Source: Acanthamoeba lenticulata
Taxonomy: Eukaryota > Discosea > Longamoebia > Acanthamoebidae
Reading direction: 5' to 3'
DNA length: 38,293 nt
Assembly (NCBI GenBank): GCA_002179805.1
Contig: NAVB01000034.1
Span: 1 to 38,293 of the forward strand
Under the pieces are notes generated by a model that was not told the DNA's origin, did no database searches, and saw nothing but the letters and a program-made list of their open reading frames with translations. Positions within the stretch are counted from its first letter, which is position 1, and the number at the start of each line of letters is the position of its first letter. Both the position numbers and the translations under genes were made by a program. Shown here one piece after another: positions 33,101 through 38,293 of this stretch.

Positions 33101-33546
33101 GCGCCGCCAAACGGGTCGTCTTCCTCAGCATGTTCGCCATTGACCGCAGAGGCCTCGTTGATGGGCCGCGCCGCGGGAAGGAATGACGATGAAGAAGGGG
33201 CTACGGCTGAAAATGAATTGGTGGCAAATGGCAGATTGGTCGAAGCTGAGGAGGAGGATGAAGAGGAAGACCCAAAGATGCTGGAGAAAGGAGTGGTCGG
33301 CGCAAACGAAGAGCTAAAGGCACTGACTGAGGAACCGGCGGTTCCCGAAGAGCCAAAGGGCGCAGATTGCGCAGCGCTGAATGCGGAGCTAGAAGAGCTA
33401 GTGGGGGCGCCGAATGCAGTTGTTGAATTGGCAAAGATGGAAGAACTAGCGGCAGGAGCAGCTGCAGGACTGAAACTGAAGGTAGTGCTACTCGAGCCTG
33501 AGGAGCCCGAATTACCCCCAAATGCACCACCACTACCAAAGAACAT
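30177..33546 (-). CDS. NUP85: nucleoporin Nup85 (Y-complex scaffold) with N-terminal FG-rich extension
   Basis: Ten exons give 871 residues: 33546-32929, 32843-32432, 32326-32215, 32129-31866, 31794-31627, 31557-31366, 31273-31021, 30928-30617, 30538-30427 and 30349-30177. Nup85 is an alpha-helical scaffold member of the Nup107-160 (Y) complex of the nuclear pore. The helical body matches the family in order: SEAHTVFMELQKYAV, RLVLRGQ-like KLVLRGQILKALELL, WEHWRADCR, LLRWWFAAHLADLLHHAG, WRLAVDYLSFCP, RYWIRLLRDVVPLLE and the C-terminal LVALRLALARNRARAICLA. The first exon alone encodes about 165 Ser/Ala-rich residues with FG dipeptides (MFFGSGGAFGG, AFGAP, PFGSS, SIFGSS, DPFGG) before RLGFCWGRQGNDFLLW. 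Animal and yeast Nup85 lack such an FG tract. The protein is about 200 residues longer than human Nup85. Confidence 0.92.
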
Positions 33547-33666
33547 GCTGGGTGTTGAATTTCGAGATTTAAAAAGCCTAGCGTGCGGCAAGAGGTCTTC
33601 TCGCGCAAGTCAGCGTCGCCTCGCCTCCACCAGCAGCCGCTGATTGATTATCCGATCACCAAAAAA

Positions 33667-33675
33667 GGCGGGAAA
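33667..33675 (+). promoter_or_regulatory. E2F-type site upstream of Nup85
   Basis: GGCGGGAAA is the consensus E2F/DP site. It lies 121 bases upstream of the Nup85 ATG, in the gap before the neighbouring gene. Function is inferred from motif and position only. Confidence 0.35.
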
Positions 33676-33726
33676 GATGGTGCAGAAAACTGCTTTCTTT
33701 CTTCATTTCTCCTTGTAGAGCTCTAT

Positions 33727-34218
33727 CTACTCATTGTATGGGAGGCCGTCCGCGGGACCGGGGGCAAGGATGCGGTCGTGCATGAGGGCTTTATCTTCTT
33801 TGTCCACCAGCGACCCCGAGTTGTGTCGAAGCTGAGGCGTTTCTCGGACGTCGTCCCTCTCCTGATGCTTGAAGTGCCTGCAAGAGAAACCATCAGACAA
33901 GGACTAGCAAGGACGAACTGCTGATACATACCTTACGTCGCCATGCAGCTGGCCCAGCTCTCTCGCCTCGATGTCGTCGGGCAGGGCGCCTGTAGCGTAG
34001 CCCTGGTCTCGCATAGCCTCGTCCTCGGTACGCAGGAGGTCCTTGTCGTTTACCTTGCCCATGGACTCGGCGGCCCTGAAGGACGTGGGCGTGTACTTGG
34101 GGTCTGTCGTGCTTGGGTGGATAGGCTTCACATCCTTGCCTTGGTCGCTCCTATGCAGAGGGTTTTCGAACGACGCAGGCTTCAACACCCTCCCTGTATG
34201 CTGCTGTTGGTTGCTCAT
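33727..34218 (-). CDS. small hydrophilic protein, unknown function
   Basis: Two exons, 34218-33932 and 33877-33727, give 145 residues. The sequence (MSNQQQHTGRVLKPASFENP, then AMRDQGYATGALPDDIEARE) is hydrophilic, with no signal peptide, membrane segment or cysteine pattern; it may be largely disordered. The intron boundaries (GTATGT donor, TTGCAG acceptor) are consensus and keep phase. I do not recognise a family. Confidence 0.65.
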
Positions 34219-34580
34219 GGTGATGCTCTTTTGACTTTGGTGTTTAGTTCTTCAGTAGTCCTTAAAACTTGGCCGGTGGGGTCAAGAGGAAACGGCCACA
34301 GCGGGTTTGATGTCCACGTCGTGAGCGTCTCGACGAGGCACAGTTCGACCCCACCCGAAATCTCCCGCGAACGCGTCTTCCTGCTTCTGAAGAACGCTGA
34401 CGGTCCCTCTACCAGACCATAAATGTAGAGCTTCTACGTGGTGTAGTCACCAATGAGGAGAGGGAAGGGCTCAAGGCAACGCACGAGCTGTTCTTTGTAG
34501 AAGTCTTCATGTCTTTACTCGCTTTCAGCAATGCTCGTGTTAAGGTGCACAAACTTCCTTCCGTACGAGAGACGCCTGGT
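34219..34580. other. intergenic stretch
   Basis: These 362 bases lie between two minus-strand genes. They presumably carry the 3' flank of the gene at 34581-35142 and the promoter of the gene at 33727-34218. No exon, RNA gene or repeat was recognised. Confidence 0.35.
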
Positions 34581-35142
34581 TCATTTGTCGTGGACGACGC
34601 CCAACAGTGTCTTTTCGTCTCGGTGGTGCGGGCCCTTGACCCTGTCACCACCAACGCCACCACAGGGTGCACGTGAGTGAAGCAGAGTGCGAGGCAGAAA
34701 TGAGCTTGACGCACCTGCTCTTGTACGGGTAGAACGTTTCATTGCTGGCATCGTGGCCAAAGCTCAAGTCAACGACGCGGGACCCGTGGATGGCATTCGG
34801 CACCATGACCGTAGTAACTGCGTAGTTGCAGCAAGGTAAGCAAAAGGCAAATTTGTTGTCAGTGCGGTGTGCGGGAGAATTGATACCGTTGCCGTAAATT
34901 CGCGGTGACAGCGCGAGCTGCTTCGTCTTGTGAGACCAGTTCTTCCAGATGAGGAAGTTAATGCGCTGGCGCTTCAGCAATCTCGCCGTGGCAGGCTGCA
35001 ATTGCCGTTCGGGCTGTTGCGGATGCAAGCCCTTCCATCTCTCCTGTGCCTCACCGTAGGTTTGGAGGGCCTTCGACGTCCATGCCAAACCAACTGCGCC
35101 CTCTCCGATGGGTTGCACAAACACGCCCACCCGTTTCATCAT
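34581..35142 (-). CDS. small basic protein, unknown function
   Basis: Exons 35142-34887, 34817-34715 and 34641-34581 give 139 residues. The product is basic and Trp/Gln-rich (GLAWTSKALQTYGEAQERWK, INFLIWKNWSHKTKQLALSP). It ends with VTTVMVPNAIHGSRVVDLSF and a short tail. The intron at 34886-34818 is a multiple of three without stops, so a version retaining it would add 23 residues; its GTATCA donor and pyrimidine-rich CAG acceptor favour removal. The N-terminus MMKRVGVFVQPIGEGAVG has no acidic residue until the Glu in GEG and could be organellar. It resembles a small mitochondrial subunit in style, but I recognise no family. Confidence 0.6.
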
Positions 35143-35557
35143 CTTGAAAAAAAAATCTACAATCAAAGAAAAAAGAGTCGCACATAATTTGGATACTTTA
35201 CCTCGTACGAAAGCTGCACAAATGCAGCAAATGATTCTCAACTAAATCCCGACCTACATGCCCATTACGAAAAGCACCTACTATCGTTCCGGCAACCATC
35301 CTTGAAAACGTTTGAAAAAACAATGGGTCACGAGTTTGCCGTGCGGCGGTTCGACCGGCTTGTGCTTTTGAGTCAGGGCGGGAAATTTCGCTTGCCGACA
35401 AAAAAGGCGGGCTGTTGCGTGAAGTTCAAGTTGGGGGTGAGGACCTTCAGTCTGTCTGCAACCTGCGAACTGTGCACATCGCCGCCACCCGTGTCCGGTG
35501 AAAAAGAGAAGCTTGTGGCTGTCCAGGGAGCTGTCGACACACTCGGTGTCAGTCAGG
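35143..35557. promoter_or_regulatory. divergent promoter region with an E2F-type site at 35377-35385
   Basis: This stretch of 415 bases lies between a minus-strand gene and the RING protein gene. GGCGGGAAA at 35377-35385 is an E2F/DP consensus, 173 bases from the RING start codon. A short plus-strand frame from 35322 overlaps the RING start in another phase and looks like 5' leader, not a gene. Confidence 0.4.
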
Positions 35558-37505
35558 ATGGTGCGCCGAAGCAGTAGGTTGGCCGCACTTACCGATGGCA
35601 ACAGCCCCAACATCGCTGCCACCGGTAGTGCAGCGTCGTCTTCTTCGTCTTCATCGTCCTCCGCACCAACAGAGCCAAGCACCACTCGAGCACGGCAGCC
35701 ACTGCATGCTCGTCGCCGGAGCCAACTGCCGAGAGGAGCCTCCAGCCGGAGGAAGCGGCAGATAGCCGAAGAAGACGAGCAACAAGGCTTGTCTGTTGAG
35801 GGCGACACCAACACCAACATGAGCAGCCTGGAGGAAGAGCAGACCTCGCGAGCCACAAAGAGGGTCAAGGAGGACAACGCCAAGGGTAAAGAAAAGTTGG
35901 ACGACCATCAACAAGACAAGCCGAAGGCAGCGGAAGAGCCCAGCCCAGGCGACAGCGCCACATCAGCCGCGAGTGGCAGCTGCCCTCCAGCGCCGCCCGA
36001 CTGCTCGGTTTGCTTCGAGCCCATCAAGGTGCAGGGCGAGATCAACTCGTGCGAGCATCCGTTCTGCTTCGACTGCATCTCCACATGGGCCGAAAAGGCC
36101 AACGTGTGCCCTCTCTGCAAGCGACGCTTCACCTCAATCACCAAGAAGGCCGTACGTTCATCTCCACATCAACGCTTAAGTTTGGCCTTTTCTTGTTTCC
36201 AAAACATAATTATTTCAATTCTGTTTCGTTTTTCGCTGATTTTCTTCTTTTGTCGACACGCAGTTGGGTGGCCAGCAGGTGGCGCCGCTTCGTGCTGGTG
36301 GGCGCAGCGGGCGAGGTGGACAGCGCTCTCGCGGCGCTTCGTCGGGCCAGACAAAAGTGCGCGTTCGGAAGCGCGACCTCCGCTTCACGGAATCCGACGA
36401 GGAGTTCTACTACCGCGAGTTCTACGAACAAGCGGCGGGAGAAGAAGACGAGTTGGAGGGTGAAGACGAGTACGACTCGGACGACGGTTTCATCGCGAGC
36501 GATGACGAGTGGTGGACTCAGGAATTCCGTCCGGGTTTCATCTTTGAGCGTGTGCTGGCCGCGCGTGGCCGCTTTGGCGCCATCCATATCGACCTCTCTG
36601 ACGTCGATGACGACTACGCTGACGACGATACCGACGAACTCTTTGAGGAGGACCATGATCATGAACATGAAGATGCTGACAGCCTCAGCTCGGCCGGGCA
36701 CAACGACGCGGCCGATGGCGGTGATGACGACGAGGACGGTGACTTTCAGCGCCAGCTGGCCGAGGCCATGCGCCTTTCGCTCGAGGACCAGGCGGCCGCC
36801 TCGAGTCCTGTCCGCACGCGCGCGGCCACGGCCGCGGCACGGAGAGGTCGCTCGCGGGCCGCAAGAAGGCCGGAGGTGGACGAGGCCGAGCTCGCCGCAA
36901 GCCCGGCGCCTCGGCGAAGCAGTCGGCGCCACCGCCGCTCGGCTTCGACGCCCGCAGCCCGACGCTCGTCGGCATCGCAGCAGACTCGCGCCCCGCGGAC
37001 CCGAGCGCAGACGAGGCCGCGCACCGCCGATGGCGAGGCGACGGCCCAGGCGCCCGAGACCACCGCGACGACGGCAACGACAACGTCGGCGCGAAGAGCC
37101 GCCGCCGGCCGGCGTCCGCCTCGCGTGTCGATCATCGACCTCACCGGCTTGAACGATGATGGAAATGACAACGAAAACGGCGAAAACGAGGTCGTGGCCG
37201 CTGAGCCGCGGACCCGCGGCGCCGCCACGCGAAGGCGGAGGAGGCGCGTCGAGCTCGAGGACGAGAACGAGGACGACGGAGGTGTGCAACAAGTCGTAGC
37301 ACCGCTTGATGACGCCAGAAGGCGGCGCACAAGGAGGCGCATCTCTGTGGATCTCGATGATGAGGAGACGAAGGACAACAGTCTTTCCTCGTCCTCGTCG
37401 TCTTCCTCAACAAGCTCCTCATCGAGCTCGACAACAGGCGCATCTTCATCAACCTCTTCGGTGTCGGCTGATGATAGTTGGTTGTTTGAAGATGTCCTCA
37501 ACTGA
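35558..37505 (+). CDS. RING-finger E3 ubiquitin ligase with UIM-like and SUMO-interaction-like motifs
   Basis: Exons 35558-36151 and 36264-37505 give 611 residues. The start is the in-frame ATG opening MVRRSSRLAALTDG. A basic, Ser-rich N-terminus precedes a C3HC4 RING at about residues 148-190 (CSVCFEPIKVQGE, CEHPFCFDC, NVCPLCKRRF) with all eight zinc ligands. This RING resembles those of PHRF1- and Topors-type nuclear ligases. The rest is highly charged: acidic runs (DDEDGDFQRQLAEAMRLSLEDQ includes a ubiquitin-interacting-motif-like helix), Arg/Ala-rich basic stretches, and a hydrophobic-acidic RVSIIDLTGLND that fits a SUMO-interaction motif. A polyserine run and an acidic end (DDSWLFEDVLN) close it. 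A nuclear ligase acting on ubiquitin- or SUMO-marked proteins is inferred. Confidence 0.85.
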
Positions 37506-37899
37506 GGATTGACTACATCCCCTCGCTCACATCACAGACACGACATCACATCACATCAAACCAAAACAAACGCTCTTCTCCTCCGTTGGGGCTGGTGGCT
37601 TGGCGCCACCTTGTCTCCTCCTCTTGTAATTTTTGGCCATTTATTGGTAGCGAATGATAAATCACGATTTTTGCACTCCGCGAGACCTGTTGGCGTAGCA
37701 GTCCAAGTGGCGCTCACCTCTTGGCTGCATTGAGATATCATACGATGGGATGAGTGATCCCCGCTGGAGATGTTGATCCGCTGACTCCGCGAACACCCGT
37801 CGCGTACAACTTCGGCGGTGCGATGATATCGCCGCTGTCGACAATAAATAATGTTGTAAAAAACGCGTCCTCTTGCACAACTACTTGCAGAGCTTCAGT
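37506..37899. promoter_or_regulatory. intergenic region upstream of acyl-CoA synthetase-like gene
   Basis: These 394 bases hold the 3' flank of the RING gene, including a TCACATCACATCA-type short repeat at about 37538-37558, and the presumed promoter of the gene starting at 37900. An AT-rich AATAAATAATG element at 37842-37852 lies close to that start. No exon was recognised. Confidence 0.35.
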
Positions 37900-38293
37900 A
37901 TGTCGGTGCAGAAGAGCCCATGGCCAGATGTGGAGCTGGACTATCGTTCCAACCTCACCCAGTGGCTGCTCAACAACTCAAAGGGCCGACCTGATGACCC
38001 CTGCTTCATTGACGGCCACTCTGGTGCGCCCTCTTTCACTCTTTGTTGCATGCTCTTAAGTGGTCTTGCGCTGATCAGAAGTGCGCCCCCCGCATGGTGG
38101 CCTGTTGCTGTTCTGCCCCCTTTTCTCGCGAGAGAAGGAGAGGCGTACACTTTCGGCCAGCTGAAGGAGCTCATTTATCGTGCTGCATCTGCCCTTCACC
38201 TCTTCTATGGCTTCACCAAAGGTCATCCTCCCCCCCCCCAACCCACTGCCCCAACAGCGTATATCAGAAAAAGCGCAATGTTATAAATATTTA
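37900..38293 (+). CDS. AMP-forming acyl-CoA synthetase / 4-coumarate-CoA ligase-like protein, 5' part only
   Basis: Exon 1 is 37900-38023 and exon 2 is 38138-38221; a donor (GTCATC) leads toward the right edge, so only the first 69 residues or so are present. The N-terminus (SVQKSPWPDVELDYRSNLTQ, then DDPCFIDGHSG, EAYTFGQLKELIYRAASALH, FYGFTKG) follows the opening of the adenylate-forming family: a substrate-independent start, an ALIDG-like strand, a YTY-like turn and an amphipathic helix before the GDVV loop. The ATP-binding and catalytic motifs lie outside the window, so the substrate and exact subfamily are open. The exon 2 acceptor (GAAG) is weak. Confidence 0.68.

Overview
The window looks like nuclear DNA of a free-living amoeba, most probably Acanthamoeba or a close relative. 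Coding exons are GC-rich with GC-ending codons. They are cut by many short AT-rich GT-AG introns of roughly 45-110 bases. Genes are closely packed on both strands, and the products are typical eukaryotic ones (FHIT, spermidine synthase, Nup85, TRMU, RasGAP, Zn2-C6/PAS). I rebuilt the gene models by hand by joining exons so that the reading phase and protein-family similarity agree across every junction. Most multi-exon models sum to an exact multiple of three. The species name is an inference.

Left part (1-8.6 kb) is mainly enzymes: a 2-oxoglutarate/Fe(II) oxygenase running off the left edge (minus), a GNAT acetyltransferase with a mitochondrial-like presequence (plus), an F-box/SPRY protein (plus), a small secreted cysteine-rich protein (minus), spermidine synthase (plus) and an FHIT hydrolase (minus).

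Middle part (8.7-24.5 kb) is rich in surface and secreted proteins. A single-pass receptor joins a LamG/Ig-like ectodomain to a cytosolic RasGAP domain (8703-12514, minus). A Ras-like GTPase remnant lies about 0.5 kb upstream of it. After mitochondrial TRMU/MnmA (13905-15987, minus) comes a secreted orphan protein (16159-17675, plus). Three type I membrane proteins follow (18069-20119 plus; 20209-22113 and 22403-24517 minus). They share one conserved membrane-proximal module, transmembrane helix and basic tail but carry different N-terminal ectodomains: a glycine-rich domain in the first and a seven-bladed-propeller-like RCC1 domain in the other two.

Right part (24.8-38.3 kb) is nuclear and regulatory: a Zn2-C6/AT-hook/PAS transcription factor (minus), a two-helix membrane protein (plus), a coiled-coil protein (minus), a Nup85 scaffold nucleoporin with an N-terminal FG-rich extension (minus), two small unknown proteins (minus), a RING E3 ligase with UIM-like and SUMO-interaction-like motifs (plus), and the first exons of an acyl-CoA synthetase/4-coumarate-CoA ligase-like gene running off the right edge (plus). 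I saw no rRNA, tRNA, CRISPR array or transposase.

The most unusual content is the plexin-like receptor RasGAP, the ectodomain-swapped membrane protein family, and Nup85 with an FG-rich extension in the same exon as its scaffold domain.
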